Positions 7,532 through 16,599 of a stretch of DNA of 64,000 nt are shown here, in pieces. The stretch comes from Halorussus lipolyticus (GTDB lineage Archaea > Halobacteriota > Halobacteria > Halobacteriales > Haladaptataceae). A program made the position numbers and the translations under genes. Numbering within the stretch: position 1 is the first letter of the stretch; each line of letters starts with the position of its first letter. The notes beneath the pieces were generated by a model. It was not told the DNA's origin, ran no database searches, and saw nothing but the letters and a program-made list of their open reading frames with translations. The stretch covers positions 1,240,001-1,304,000 of the forward strand of contig NZ_CP119804.1 in assembly GCF_029338375.1 (NCBI RefSeq). Direction: 5' to 3'.

Positions 7532-8980
7532 ATGATACCCTCCGAGCGAATGGCGCAGGTGGACGCGAACGCCGCCGGTCTCGGCGTGCCCCGGAAGCAG
7601 TTGATGGAGTCGTCGGGCAACGCGGTGGCCCGCGAGGTCCGGGCGGTCGCCGACGCCGGCGCGCGAGTGGCAATCGTCGCCGGGCGGGGCAACAACGGCG
7701 GTGACGCCTTCGTCGCGGCCAGATTCTTGAACGACTACGAGATTTCGGTGGTCCTCCTCGGCCGGGCCGAGACTATCTCGACCGACATCGCCCGCGAGAA
7801 CTGGGACGCGCTCGAACAGGCCGACTACGAAACCGAGGAGGTCGCCGATTCCCGCGACTTCGACCCCCCCGAGTGCGAAGTCGTCGTGGACGCCATGCTC
7901 GGAACCGGCGTGACCGGCGCGCTCCGGGAACCCGAGGCCACCGCCGCCGAGCAAATCAACCAGCACGACGCAACCGTGATTGCGGTAGACGTGCCCTCCG
8001 GCGTCGATGCGAACACCGGGGACGCCGAGGGAACCGCGGTCCAAGCCGACCGCGTGGTCACCTTCCACGACGAGAAACCCGGCCTCGACTCGCTGGACGC
8101 CGAGGTCACTGTCGCCGACATCGGCATCCCCGCCTCAGCCGAGGAGTTCGTCGGTCCCGGCGACATGCTCCCCGTCAGAGAAGGCCCGGAAGCCGAGGAC
8201 GCCCGCGCCTACGTCGTCGGCGGCGGCCCCTACACCGGTGCCCCGGCGCTCGCGGCGCAGGCCGCGCTCCGGGCCGGTGCGAACCTCTCGTTCGTCGCCG
8301 CGCCGGGTCCCGTCGCGCCCCAGATTCAGGGCTACGCCGAGGACCTCATCGTCCAAGCCTACGAGGGCGAGTATCTCCGCCCCGACCACGTACCGGACCT
8401 CGTGGACACCGCCGAGAGCTACGACGACGTGGTGGTCCTCGGGCCGGGACTGGGCAACGCCGACGAGACCTTGGAGGCCGCGAAACAGTTCCTCTCGGAG
8501 TTCTCCGGCCGGGCGGTCGTGGACGCCGATGCCCTCCCCGTGGTTCCAGAGGTCGATACAAACGCGACGCTGGTCTGCACCCCCAACCGGAAGGAACTCG
8601 CCGAGATGGGCGGCCCGGAAATCGAGAGCGCCGACGGTCTCCGGGACCGCGCCGACGAAATCGAGGCCTTCGCCGACGACCTCGGCCACGTCGTGCTGGC
8701 GAAAGCGAAAGACGACGTAATCACCGACGGCGAGCGCACTCGGGTCTCACGCGCCGGAACGCAGGGCATGACCGTCGGCGGCACGGGCGACACTCTCGCC
8801 GGAACCGTCGCCGGACTCCTCGCAAACCACGACCCCTTCCAGTCGGCCTGCATGGGGGCCTACGCCAACGGTCGCGCTGGCGAACTGATAGACGAGGAGG
8901 ACCCACGCCACGGCGGCCTGCTGGCTTCTGACCTGCTCGACGTTCTTCCCCGCGCTATCTGGGGTGACGACGATGAGTGA
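7532..8980 (+). CDS. Bifunctional NAD(P)H-hydrate epimerase/dehydratase
   Basis: This enzyme repairs hydrated NADH and NADPH. The N-terminal epimerase (YjeF_N) domain, about residues 1-210, shows GRGNNGGDAFVAAR and a DAMLGTGVTG motif. The C-terminal ADP-dependent dehydratase (YjeF_C) domain, about 215-480, shows VLGPGLGN, CTPNRKELAEMG and the GGTGDTLAGTVAGLLA nucleotide-binding motif. Its 482-residue length is normal for the fused archaeal form. The ATG at 7532 starts the conserved IPSERMAQVDANA segment; upstream in-frame codons look non-coding. Its stop overlaps the moaC start. Confidence 0.95.
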   Translation: MIPSERMAQVDANAAGLGVPRKQLMESSGNAVAREVRAVADAGARVAIVAGRGNNGGDAFVAARFLNDYEISVVLLGRAETISTDIARENWDALEQADYETEEVADSRDFDPPECEVVVDAMLGTGVTGALREPEATAAEQINQHDATVIAVDVPSGVDANTGDAEGTAVQADRVVTFHDEKPGLDSLDAEVTVADIGIPASAEEFVGPGDMLPVREGPEAEDARAYVVGGGPYTGAPALAAQAALRAGANLSFVAAPGPVAPQIQGYAEDLIVQAYEGEYLRPDHVPDLVDTAESYDDVVVLGPGLGNADETLEAAKQFLSEFSGRAVVDADALPVVPEVDTNATLVCTPNRKELAEMGGPEIESADGLRDRADEIEAFADDLGHVVLAKAKDDVITDGERTRVSRAGTQGMTVGGTGDTLAGTVAGLLANHDPFQSACMGAYANGRAGELIDEEDPRHGGLLASDLLDVLPRAIWGDDDE

Positions 8981-9548
8981 CGAAAGCGATTCGCCAGAAG
9001 CGCATCGAGACGGAGGCGGTGAAACCGCCGACGAGACCGATTTGACCCACACCGACGACGAGGGCGAGGTCCAGATGGTTGACGTGGGCGACAAACCCGA
9101 CACCGCCCGGCGGGCGGTCGCCGAGGGCGAAATCCACCTCCAGTCCTCGACCATCGACGCCATCGAGAACAACGAGGTCAGCAAGGGCGACGTGCTGGCC
9201 ACGGCCCGCGTCGGCGCGGTGCAGGCGGTCAAACACACGTGGGAGACGATTCCGATGTGCCACCAGATTCCCATCACCAACGTCGAGACCGACTTCGACC
9301 TGCGCGACGATTGCGTCGTCCTCGAAGTCGCGGTCGAAACCACCGGCAAGACCGGGTGCGAGATGGAGGCCCTCGAAGGCGTCACCACCGGCCTGAACGT
9401 GGTCTGGGACATGGTGAAAGCCGCAGAAAAGAGCGCGGACTCGTCCGCGAACCGGAGCGGCGAAGCCGCGGAGGACGCTGGAGGCCAGTACCCCGACACC
9501 GCGATTCGGAACGTCCGAGTGGTCGAGAAGAGAAAGACAGAACTGTAG
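8973..9548 (+). CDS. moaC: Cyclic pyranopterin monophosphate synthase MoaC
   Basis: MoaC makes cyclic pyranopterin monophosphate for molybdenum cofactor. The 191-residue protein has a 30-residue acidic extension, then MVDVGDKPDTARRA, KGDVLATARVGAVQAVKHT, IPMCHQIPIT and TTGKTGCEMEALEGVTTG, which are all the conserved active-site blocks. A short Ser/Glu/Asp insertion (about residues 152-170) precedes the last strand. The start overlaps the preceding stop (ATGAGTGA), which implies translational coupling with the NAD(P)HX repair enzyme. Confidence 0.96.
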   Translation: MSDESDSPEAHRDGGGETADETDLTHTDDEGEVQMVDVGDKPDTARRAVAEGEIHLQSSTIDAIENNEVSKGDVLATARVGAVQAVKHTWETIPMCHQIPITNVETDFDLRDDCVVLEVAVETTGKTGCEMEALEGVTTGLNVVWDMVKAAEKSADSSANRSGEAAEDAGGQYPDTAIRNVRVVEKRKTEL

Positions 9549-9553
9549 ACGCC

Positions 9554-10210
9554 TCACCTCGACTCGTCGGCGTCGTCCGAGTTCCCGTCTCGCTCGCCTT
9601 CGTCTCGGTCGAGCATCACGTCTTCTTCGAGCGTGACCAGAAAGTCCGGCGGGGTGTTCTCGGTCCGGCGTCGCCACCGGCGCACGTCGTACCAGTAGCC
9701 GACGCTCGCCAGCGCGAACAGGCCGACGATGACCACGGCCGTCCCTATCGGACCGATTCGGTCGAACGGCGACACGCCGAACTGGACCAATCCCACGAGG
9801 ACAGCCGAAATCGCGGTCAGCGCCAGATACACCCGGTACCACGGGAGTTCGGTCCGCGGGTCGTTGGCCAGAAACACCGCGAGTTCGGGGTCCTCGACGT
9901 GACCCGTCGCTACTCGTCGGTCGTCGTCGTAGGTGACGAGACCCCGCTCGGCCAGATACGGCAGGTGGGTCCGGCACAGCGACGAGCGAACCGACTCGAC
10001 GCGGTGTCTGGCGATCTCCTCGGGCGTCGTCCCGGCCTCCCACGCCGCCACCTGCTCGGCGAGGTCTTCGAGCGTGACGGGACCGGACGACTCGTGCAGG
10101 TAGTAGAGCGCGTAGCGCCGACGCCGGTTCAGCACGACGCCCGCGACGAATCGGTCGCGGGAGCGAGTGGCGGCGCTCCGAGTCGGCGTCCGGTTTCGTT
10201 CGGAGTCCAT
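9554..10210 (-). CDS. Winged-helix membrane protein (DUF7344-like)
   Basis: The 218-residue protein has an N-terminal winged-helix domain (about residues 20-105: NRRRRYALYYLHE, LEDLAEQVAAWE, HLPYLAERGLVTYDDD) followed by two transmembrane helices (about 125-145 and 150-170) and an acidic tail. This is the common haloarchaeal pattern of a membrane-tethered predicted transcriptional regulator. Its target is unknown. It is convergent with moaC, 5 bp from its stop. The ATG at 10210 was preferred to a GTG six codons upstream. Confidence 0.75.
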   Translation of the reverse strand: MDSERNRTPTRSAATRSRDRFVAGVVLNRRRRYALYYLHESSGPVTLEDLAEQVAAWEAGTTPEEIARHRVESVRSSLCRTHLPYLAERGLVTYDDDRRVATGHVEDPELAVFLANDPRTELPWYRVYLALTAISAVLVGLVQFGVSPFDRIGPIGTAVVIVGLFALASVGYWYDVRRWRRRTENTPPDFLVTLEEDVMLDRDEGERDGNSDDADESR

Positions 10211-10365
10211 CGAGTAGGTTGTCGTCACATGCTGGGGGCGGCGGACGTTTTGTTATTGGCTCGTCTCTCGCCGGTGTTCGTGACAACCGGAACGTCGCCT
10301 GAATTAGGCAGAGGGGTCCGGACCGATAACGAACGTTTTGCGCAGAATAACGACGATTACGCCGG

Positions 10366-11661
10366 CTACGCCGAGGGCGCGCTCGCCAACTCTCCGGCCT
10401 TGGCGCGGGACTGCTCGACGATGGCGGGCCGGGCCTCGAAGTCCACGACCACCTCGTCGTCGGCGTAGGTCACGTCGTTGACTCGGGCGTGGTCGTGGAC
10501 CCACGAGACCACGCTCATCGTGTCCTCGGTCATCGGGAGGACCAACTTCTCGCGCTCCCAGTCGGGGAGTTCGTCGTCGATGCGCGTCCGGAGACCGTCG
10601 AGATTGAGTTGTTCCTTACCCGAGACGGCGATGGGGTTAGGCGCGAGCGCCGACAGGGCTTCTGCCTTCTCGGCGAGTTCGTCGTCGCTCACGGCGTCGA
10701 TTTTGTTCAGGACCGTCACGATTGGGGCCTCGTTTCGCTCGTAGAGGGTGTCGTGACTGGTGATGAGTTTCTCGCGTATCTCCTCGATTGGCTCGCTCAC
10801 GTCCACCACGAGCAAAACGAGGTCGGCGTAGTACACCGCGTCGAGGGTGGACTTGAACGACTCGACCAGCCAGTGGGGCAGGTCGCTGATGAACCCCACC
10901 GTGTCGGTCAACAGCACGTCCCGGCGCTCCATGTCCATCTTCCGGGTGGTGGTGCCGAGCGTCGTAAAGAGGCGGTCCTGCGCTTCCGCCGTGGTGTCCA
11001 AGTCGGGATGCAGTTCCTCGTTCTCGCCGAGTTCGAGGTCTGCGGCGAGGCTCTGCATCAGCGTGGACTTGCCGGCGTTGGTGTAGCCAGCCATCGCCAC
11101 GAGGTCGAATCCGGACTCCCTGCGCCTGTCCCGGCGGTCGGCCTCGGTCCGGGCGATGGAGTCGAGTTCGTCCTTGATGCGGGAAATCTGGTCTTTGATG
11201 TCCTGCTCTCTGCTCTCGTCGTACTCGCCAAGCCCCATGAAACCGGGGCGCTCGTCGCGCTTGGCGAGACTGGTCTTGGCCTCGGCCCGCGGGAGTTCGT
11301 ACCTGAGTTCGGCCAACTCGACCTGCAGTTGGGCCTTCCGGGTCTGTGCGCGCTGGCCGAAGATTTCGAGGATGAGCCTGAACCGGTCGATGACCTTGGC
11401 GTCCTCGGGGAACTTCTGACCGAGGTTGTAGGTCTGGTACGGTCCCAGTTCGTTGTCGAAGATGACGACCTCTGCACCGGTCTCGGCGACTGCAACCCCG
11501 ATTTCGTCTGCCTTCCCCTCCCCGACCTGTAGCGCGGGGTCCTCCGTTCTTGACTGGGTGAACTCCCCGGCTATCTCGTAGCCCGCGGCGCGGGCCAAGT
11601 CGCGTATCTCCTCGGTGTCTGGCGTGCCTGAATCGACTCGCTTGACGATTATCGCTTTCAT
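10366..11661 (-). CDS. hflX: GTPase HflX
   Basis: HflX is a ribosome-associated GTPase that splits or rescues stalled ribosomes. The 431-residue protein has the N-terminal HflX domain, a central helical segment (about 105-175), and a G domain with GYTNAGKST (192-200), DTVGFISDLPHWLVESF, and NKID. The length is usual. Its ATG overlaps the stop of the DUF2209 gene by four bases, so the two are translationally coupled. Confidence 0.95.
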   Translation of the reverse strand: MKAIIVKRVDSGTPDTEEIRDLARAAGYEIAGEFTQSRTEDPALQVGEGKADEIGVAVAETGAEVVIFDNELGPYQTYNLGQKFPEDAKVIDRFRLILEIFGQRAQTRKAQLQVELAELRYELPRAEAKTSLAKRDERPGFMGLGEYDESREQDIKDQISRIKDELDSIARTEADRRDRRRESGFDLVAMAGYTNAGKSTLMQSLAADLELGENEELHPDLDTTAEAQDRLFTTLGTTTRKMDMERRDVLLTDTVGFISDLPHWLVESFKSTLDAVYYADLVLLVVDVSEPIEEIREKLITSHDTLYERNEAPIVTVLNKIDAVSDDELAEKAEALSALAPNPIAVSGKEQLNLDGLRTRIDDELPDWEREKLVLPMTEDTMSVVSWVHDHARVNDVTYADDEVVVDFEARPAIVEQSRAKAGELASAPSA

Positions 11662-12014
11662 AGGAACAGTTTTCTGGCGGCGTAAGCGGCGTGGTGTGCG
11701 GCCTGAACGGTCTTGCGTTCGGCTATACTCTCGACGTACTTGAAACTCGGGCCGAGGAACTGCTCGACGCGAACTTCCGGCTCCTCGTAGAACTCGCCGC
11801 GTTCGGCGACGACCGGTCCCTCGGGCGGTGCGGGCAGTTCGTCCACCGCATCGCTGATGACGCGGGCGGCGTTCTCGAACGTCGGTTGGCCGTCGCTGGT
11901 GGCGAAACCCATCCCCTTGATATTTCGAAGCCGCGACGTGCCGACGCTGGCGTGAACCGCCGCAGACACCATGAGGTACTCGCCGGACTCCTCGTGGCGG
12001 CCGCTGATGTCCAC
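11658..12014 (-). CDS. DUF2209 family protein
   Basis: The 118-residue product begins VDISGRHEESGEYLMVSAAV and matches the archaeal DUF2209 family, which has an RNase H-like VGVDISG strand at its start. Function is unknown; coupling to hflX suggests a translation or RNA role, as an inference. The reading frame is open a further 14 codons upstream (to 12056) and encodes SVVGVD, but without an ATG, GTG or TTG. The GTG at 12014 therefore trims the usual first strand, which is odd. Confidence 0.75.
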   Translation of the reverse strand: MDISGRHEESGEYLMVSAAVHASVGTSRLRNIKGMGFATSDGQPTFENAARVISDAVDELPAPPEGPVVAERGEFYEEPEVRVEQFLGPSFKYVESIAERKTVQAAHHAAYAARKLFL

Positions 12015-12207
12015 GCCGACGACGCTGGCCTCGCTGGCGCTAGCCTCGCCGGGCCTTCACCTCGATTGTCCCAGCCGCGGTACGCATATCCTCGGATACG
12101 TCCCCAACCCTTTTCAATCATACGTCGCGATGACTCGCCGGAATCGTCCGTCTGCGGAGGTGATTCCGGCGTCGGTTTTCAGGCCGAAGGTGTGTTACCA
12201 CAAAGGG

Positions 12208-12214
12208 TTTAAAC
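12208..12214 (+). promoter_or_regulatory. TATA box of FUN14 gene
   Basis: TTTAAAC centred about 26 nt before the ATG at 12237 is an archaeal TATA box. The spacing predicts a leaderless transcript starting at or beside the ATG. Confidence 0.7.
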
Positions 12215-12236
12215 TATCAATGAGGGAGTTGAGACT

Positions 12237-12557
12237 ATGCAACTCGGCATTGACCCCCAGCAACTCGGACTCGAATTCGGGTCCGGGGCCGTCGTCGGCG
12301 GCATCATCGGGTTCGCGGCGAAGAAAATCGCCAAACTCCTCGCCATCATCGTGGGTCTCGAACTGGCGCTGTTCAAGTTCCTCGAATCGCGAGGCATCCT
12401 CTCGGTCGATTGGAACCGACTCAGCGCGGGCGTTCTGGAGGCCGGTGAGGTCGCCCAGAGCGGTGCCCCGCCGTCGTGGGTCACGACCATCCTCTCGACG
12501 CTCTCGGTCGGCGCTGGCTTCACCGGCGGTTTCATGCTCGGTTTCCGGAAGGGATAG
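12237..12557 (+). CDS. FUN14 domain membrane protein
   Basis: This 106-residue protein has Gly-rich transmembrane helices (GSGAVVGGIIGFAAKKIAKLLAIIVGLELALFK as two adjoining segments) and a last helix with GAGFTGGFMLGFRKG, the FUN14 family pattern. Archaeal homologues are uncharacterised inner-membrane proteins; eukaryotic FUNDC1 is a mitochondrial mitophagy receptor but that role does not carry over. It stands alone between a divergent and a convergent gene. Confidence 0.88.
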   Translation: MQLGIDPQQLGLEFGSGAVVGGIIGFAAKKIAKLLAIIVGLELALFKFLESRGILSVDWNRLSAGVLEAGEVAQSGAPPSWVTTILSTLSVGAGFTGGFMLGFRKG

Positions 12558-12728
12558 TTTCGAAGCCTCCCCGCTTTTCGCCGTCGCGCTTCGTCTCCGC
12601 ACTTTTTCCGAGGTCCTGCTTGCCCACAGCGACCGCTGAACGTTCCTCTCCCCGAGAAACAAATATCTTTCCTAGAACAATCTATGTATTTCTTAGAGTT
12701 GGGCAGAGAAGGCCCACGGACCGCGCGT

Positions 12729-13454
12729 CTACCGCATGCTGATGTCGTCTTCGTCCTTGATGATGCGAGTCTCGGCCTCGCCGCTGGTGTGTTCGTTCAC
12801 GAGGTCGTAGAACTCGTTTTGCATCCCGGCGGGGAAGGTCAGCACGCCGACCCACCCGCCGTCGTTCTGCCACTCCTCGCGTTCAAGTTCGCCGAACTGG
12901 CGAATCTTGGCCTGCGCGCTCCCGGCGTAGTCGGCGGGGACCTGCACCGCGACTGTAACCTCGTCGAACCGGATGGGGATGACCGGCCGGAGCGCGTCTA
13001 AGGCCTCGTCAACCTGCGTCTCGACGGGTTCCATCGGGTCCACCCGGAAGTCGGTCTCCTCCAGCGCGCTTTCGATGCGCTCGGGCGGATGGGGCGCGTT
13101 GTCCATCTGGGGGTTGACCGCGTTGCGCGTGATGCGGTTGACCAACTGCTTGTGCTTCTGTTCCTGCATCTCTCGGCGCTGTTCGGCCGTAATCTGAATC
13201 TCCCCGTCTTTGATGACTTGGGGAATGATTTCGAGGGGGTCGGTCGTGCCGAAGACCTCCTCTAAGGCCGTCTCGGCCGGTCGGTCGCCGCGACTCGCGT
13301 TCTCGAATACGTCCTCGGCGGCGATGACGTCCTCTAACTCGCCCTCGAACTCGCCGCGCTTGATTTCGAGCGCGGCGTCCGGGTCTACCAGCACCTCGAA
13401 CCGCTCGCCGTGAGATTCGAGGCGGGCAGTCACCGCCTCCTCGAGTGGTATCAT
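12729..13454 (-). CDS. Ribosome assembly factor SBDS
   Basis: The archaeal homologue of Shwachman-Bodian-Diamond protein acts in late maturation of the large ribosomal subunit. The 241-residue sequence has the N-terminal FYSH domain (ERFEVLVDPDAALEIKRGE), a central helical domain with KHKQLVNRITRNAVNPQ and PHPPERIESALEE, and a C-terminal ferredoxin-like domain (RPVIPIRFDEVTVAVQVP). Length is typical. It is transcribed alone on the minus strand. Confidence 0.96.
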   Translation of the reverse strand: MIPLEEAVTARLESHGERFEVLVDPDAALEIKRGEFEGELEDVIAAEDVFENASRGDRPAETALEEVFGTTDPLEIIPQVIKDGEIQITAEQRREMQEQKHKQLVNRITRNAVNPQMDNAPHPPERIESALEETDFRVDPMEPVETQVDEALDALRPVIPIRFDEVTVAVQVPADYAGSAQAKIRQFGELEREEWQNDGGWVGVLTFPAGMQNEFYDLVNEHTSGEAETRIIKDEDDISMR

Positions 13455-13736
13455 ACGCTACGGTAGTGGCCCCCGTCTAAAATAAGCTTGCGTCCGTCGA
13501 GTCCAGCTAAGCCGCGGAAGCCGCGACGATGATTTCGAAAGCCCTCGCGCGGTTCGCCGCCGGAAGACATTCCTGCTCGGCCTTCGGCCTGCGCGGGCTG
13601 TGACTTCCGAGGTCTCGTTCGCTTCGCTCACGAGACGGCCGCTCAGCGACATATCCTCGGAGTCCACCAAGGATAGGTCTGCACCACCGAGCGACGCATG
13701 TGGTTGGAGAGGAATTGCACGTAGTCACTAGCCGCG

Positions 13737-14240
13737 TCACAGTAGTTTCTCGCCGCTCTGTCGCTCCACGATGAGCAGGACGGCGAGGCCCATGATGAGG
13801 AGCGTGTAGGCGACCGACGCCAACAGCGCGGCGCGCTCGGACCCGTACTCGCCGGTCCGGAAGATGATTGCTTTCCGGACCATGGCGATGACGCCGGTGT
13901 AGATGACCAACCGGACGATGCGGCGGGTCTCGCTCTCTTGGGTGTAGGCCACCACGGTCTGGTAGACCTCCACGATGATGAACAGCAACAGCGCGGTGTC
14001 GATGAAGCTCACGACGACGAGCGGATCGGTGATGTTTCCCCTGAGGGCGCTTTGGAGAATCTGCAACCCGAGGTCGAAGACCCCGATGGCGAACAACAGC
14101 ACCAGCACCAGCGCCGCGACGACCTCGACGTACCGAATCAGCGATTCGCTGACCCCGAGGAGTCGCTCTGGGAACGTGTCGGAGGACGAAACCTCCTCCG
14201 CGGTGCCCTGTCTTTCGGCGTCCTCCTCGTCGGTAGCCAT
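13737..14240 (-). CDS. PsiE-like membrane protein
   Basis: The 167-residue protein has a polar acidic N-terminus and four transmembrane helices (about 38-58, 73-95, 107-125 and 139-159). The segment RLVIYTGVIAMVRKAIIF matches the phosphate-starvation-inducible PsiE family. Its molecular function is unknown in any organism. The gene is monocistronic; 180 bp upstream lies the target site of the MITE described at 14419. Confidence 0.8.
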   Translation of the reverse strand: MATDEEDAERQGTAEEVSSSDTFPERLLGVSESLIRYVEVVAALVLVLLFAIGVFDLGLQILQSALRGNITDPLVVVSFIDTALLLFIIVEVYQTVVAYTQESETRRIVRLVIYTGVIAMVRKAIIFRTGEYGSERAALLASVAYTLLIMGLAVLLIVERQSGEKLL

Positions 14241-14410
14241 ACACGTGACAAGGACTACAGGACAAAGAAGCTAGGTCTCGTCGGAGAGGCGAGAAGCCTT
14301 ACTCCCGATGTAGAACCAGAACCTGCCGCGAGCGACGCCGACAGTGGTTACAGCGGTCGCCGCGAAGACACAGCAGAGTACGTGTTCTATTCTCCCCGTT
14401 TTAGCTACTG

Positions 14411-14659
14411 GTCTATGAGGCACTGTCTAGTTAAGCAATTCTGGCGTAGACATCGGGTACAGTGCCTCTTCGGCGATTACTTGATGAGGGGGGCTTGATG
14501 ATAGCCTGTCGAGGGGTTCGGGAAGACTGGTGAATTCACGACTCTCATGGCTTATCGATCCTTCGTCTCATCAAGCAAACACGGACTCCGCATCAACGGA
14601 GGCTGATTCACCGAACTACTGTCTGCCGGTTTCGCTTATCTAGACAGTGCCGTCTATGA
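14411..14659. mobile_element. MITE with 18-bp TIRs and 8-bp target duplication
   Basis: Terminal inverted repeats GGCACTGTCTAGTTAAGC (14419-14436) and GCTTATCTAGACAGTGCC (14634-14651) match at 17 of 18 positions. The element is flanked by a perfect 8-bp direct repeat, GTCTATGA, at 14411-14418 and 14652-14659, the expected target-site duplication. The 233-bp element has no ORF of transposase size, so it is non-autonomous. GGC termini with 8-bp duplications resemble the IS1595 family (ISH4 group), so an element of that kind may mobilise it; that assignment is an inference. The rest of the 14241-14727 gap holds only AT-rich promoter sequence. Confidence 0.88.
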
Positions 14660-14727
14660 TAATCATTCATATAATTAATTTAATCTAGAAAGAATTTATT
14701 TGCCAACAATACCAAGACCGGAATGCA

Positions 14728-15117
14728 ATGTCCGAAACCCGACGCTCCCTGCTGAAGAAAGGTATCGCCGCGACGACTGTCACCGGTTTCAGTCTGGCCG
14801 CCACGAGTGGTTCGGCGTCGGCCACGACCGAAGACACGACCGTCGAGATAACGCCCCAGTCCACCTCCACGGGAATCCAGTATTACGAGGTCCAGTTTAC
14901 CGGTGCGACCTCCGTCAGCGGAAAAGACGGCACGCTCGAACCGAACCAAGGCGACAATCTGACCACGGAGGACGGAGAAGCCATCCTCTCCGGGAACGTC
15001 GAAGACGGGGTTGACAACCTTGACGCAGTTACGACCGACGCTGACCCGAGTGACATCGAAATCAACCGCGCAGACAACATCGTCGTCTACGTTGACGGCA
15101 CTGCTATTTACCCCTGA
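14728..15117 (+). CDS. Tat-exported small protein
   Basis: The 129-residue precursor starts SETRRSLLKKGIAATTVTG, a twin-arginine signal with a following hydrophobic stretch (residues 5-32), so it should be exported folded. The mature part is short, acidic and beta-rich (VEITPQSTSTGIQYYEVQFTG), without Cys or a recognisable domain, suggesting a small surface or secreted protein. An ATTTATT box at 14694-14700, about 31 nt upstream, is a candidate promoter; the MITE ends only about 35 bp before it. Confidence 0.75.
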   Translation: MSETRRSLLKKGIAATTVTGFSLAATSGSASATTEDTTVEITPQSTSTGIQYYEVQFTGATSVSGKDGTLEPNQGDNLTTEDGEAILSGNVEDGVDNLDAVTTDADPSDIEINRADNIVVYVDGTAIYP

Positions 15118-15218
15118 AAGAGTACCAACAATCCTTCTCTCGAAGAACACCCACCGGTCTCCGACTAATCAGTCCCTCAAATTTTCACAAAAAGCTCGTC
15201 AGCCCCCCGACAGCGTAG

Positions 15219-15668
15219 TCACTCGTCTTCCGGCGCGAACTTGACCAGCGTCAACTCCCGGTCAAGCATGCAGTAGTCGTGGGGAGGGTCGCCCAGAATC
15301 TCGGCTATCTGGTAGTCCTCGTCGAAGTCCGCGCCCGCCGGTTCGCAGAACTCGTGGCTCGGGCACTCGGTGTGCGGACACGGCCCGGACAGACTCGCCT
15401 TGCTCCCGGCGTAGGCGTTCTTCGCCGGGACGTTGGCTTTGACGCCGACGGGTTCGACTTCGACCGCCGTGACGCCGGTATCGTGTACCCCGCACTCCAG
15501 CGTCTGGGCACCCTCGCGCACGTCGTTGACGCGGTAGCGCACCCCCTCCGAGAGGTTGAGACACTGGTCGCGGTACGGACATCCCTCGCAGGCGGCGGCC
15601 TCGCCCCGGTAGACGAACTCTTGGCCGTCCTCGGCGAGGCGGGTTCCGATGAGGGTTATGGATGACAT
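15219..15668 (-). CDS. UPF0179 family protein
   Basis: This 149-residue archaeal protein has clustered cysteines, CEGCPYRDQC (about residues 27-36), CPHTECPSHEFC (about 96-107) and a later YC, consistent with metal or Fe-S binding. The pattern and length match UPF0179, found across Euryarchaeota with no defined function. The ATG at 15668 gives the usual MSSITLIGTRLA start. Confidence 0.9.
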   Translation of the reverse strand: MSSITLIGTRLAEDGQEFVYRGEAAACEGCPYRDQCLNLSEGVRYRVNDVREGAQTLECGVHDTGVTAVEVEPVGVKANVPAKNAYAGSKASLSGPCPHTECPSHEFCEPAGADFDEDYQIAEILGDPPHDYCMLDRELTLVKFAPEDE

Positions 15669-15887
15669 AGCGGGGCATATGCGGGCCTCCGGGTTAAGGG
15701 TCTCGTCACGCCGGACTGAGAGGACGGCGTTTGGGAAATTATCGGCTACGTCATCCGAATGCAGACCACAGAACAGAGCGTGGCGTGTCGTCTGAAGCTC
15801 CCCCGCCCGGTCGGCCGGGCCTCTGCTGTCGGCTGGTCAACCGAGTGCATCCCGTGATTTGGTCCCTCGAGCCCCCTGCCGCCGAAA

Positions 15888-16286
15888 TCAGCTCTCGCCG
15901 TCGTCGCCGGTCAACTCGTCCAGTTCGTCCAGATACTCGTCGCGGGGCACCTGATACGCGCCGCGGTAGTCGAGGACCCCCCGAGCGAACTCGTCGGCGA
16001 GGTCTCGGGCACCCTCCAGCGCCTCCTCGCGGGTGTCGAAGGTCCGGGGGTTCGTGGCCTCGACTTCGGGTTCCAGAAAGAATTCCACTCGCCAGACCTC
16101 GGTCGGATTGAGTTCGGTCTCGGCGGCCGGGCGGTTCGGTGCCCCCGCCGCGACGTAGAGCGTGGGCAGGCAGGCCGGGGGAAACTGTTCGGTGTCGAAG
16201 ACGTCCGGGCGGTAGGCCAGCACCTGTCGCCCGCCGGGTTCGTCGTTCCAGACGGTCCAACCCTCGGGCAAGTCGCGTTCGGTCAC
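15888..16286 (-). CDS. Conserved haloarchaeal protein (DUF5820-like)
   Basis: The 132-residue product starts with LPEGWTVWNDEPGGRQVLAYRPD, continues with a WRVEFFLEPEVE strand and a helical EEALEGARDLADEFARG segment, and ends acidic. It fits a small haloarchaeal cytosolic family that I believe is DUF5820; no catalytic motif is visible. The 219-bp gap upstream of the neighbouring UPF0179 gene contains a small GC hairpin (GCCCGGTCGGCCGGGC, about 15810-15825). Confidence 0.7.
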   Translation of the reverse strand: MTERDLPEGWTVWNDEPGGRQVLAYRPDVFDTEQFPPACLPTLYVAAGAPNRPAAETELNPTEVWRVEFFLEPEVEATNPRTFDTREEALEGARDLADEFARGVLDYRGAYQVPRDEYLDELDELTGDDGES

Positions 16287-16599
16287 GCCCGGCGATTGGG
16301 GCCTGCCGGGTAAGGACTTGCCGGTCGCGGGCGAGAGAGGCCGCCCGATTCGACTCGTATTTAAACGTGGGATATGGTATCGTTTGCCAGTGAAAGACGC
16401 GCGCGACCGACTCCCGTCGCCGAGTATAGTCGTGGCCGACCCGGCGGATTAATTTAGGTACTGATTACCATGGTATGCGCCAACAATTATATATCGCTTC
16501 ATCCCATCCATTAAATAGTATCGGTGGTAGCGACCCACGCGGTACAGACTAACATACCAAACCCCGTTCACGACCGTCCGAACTTGTCGCCCTCCGACG

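Noticed and set aside
15805..15830. Degenerate copy of hairpin element A near CCCCCGCCCGGTCGG
   Set aside because: Only about 15 bases agree and the inner stem and bulge are missing; a simple GC hairpin explains it.
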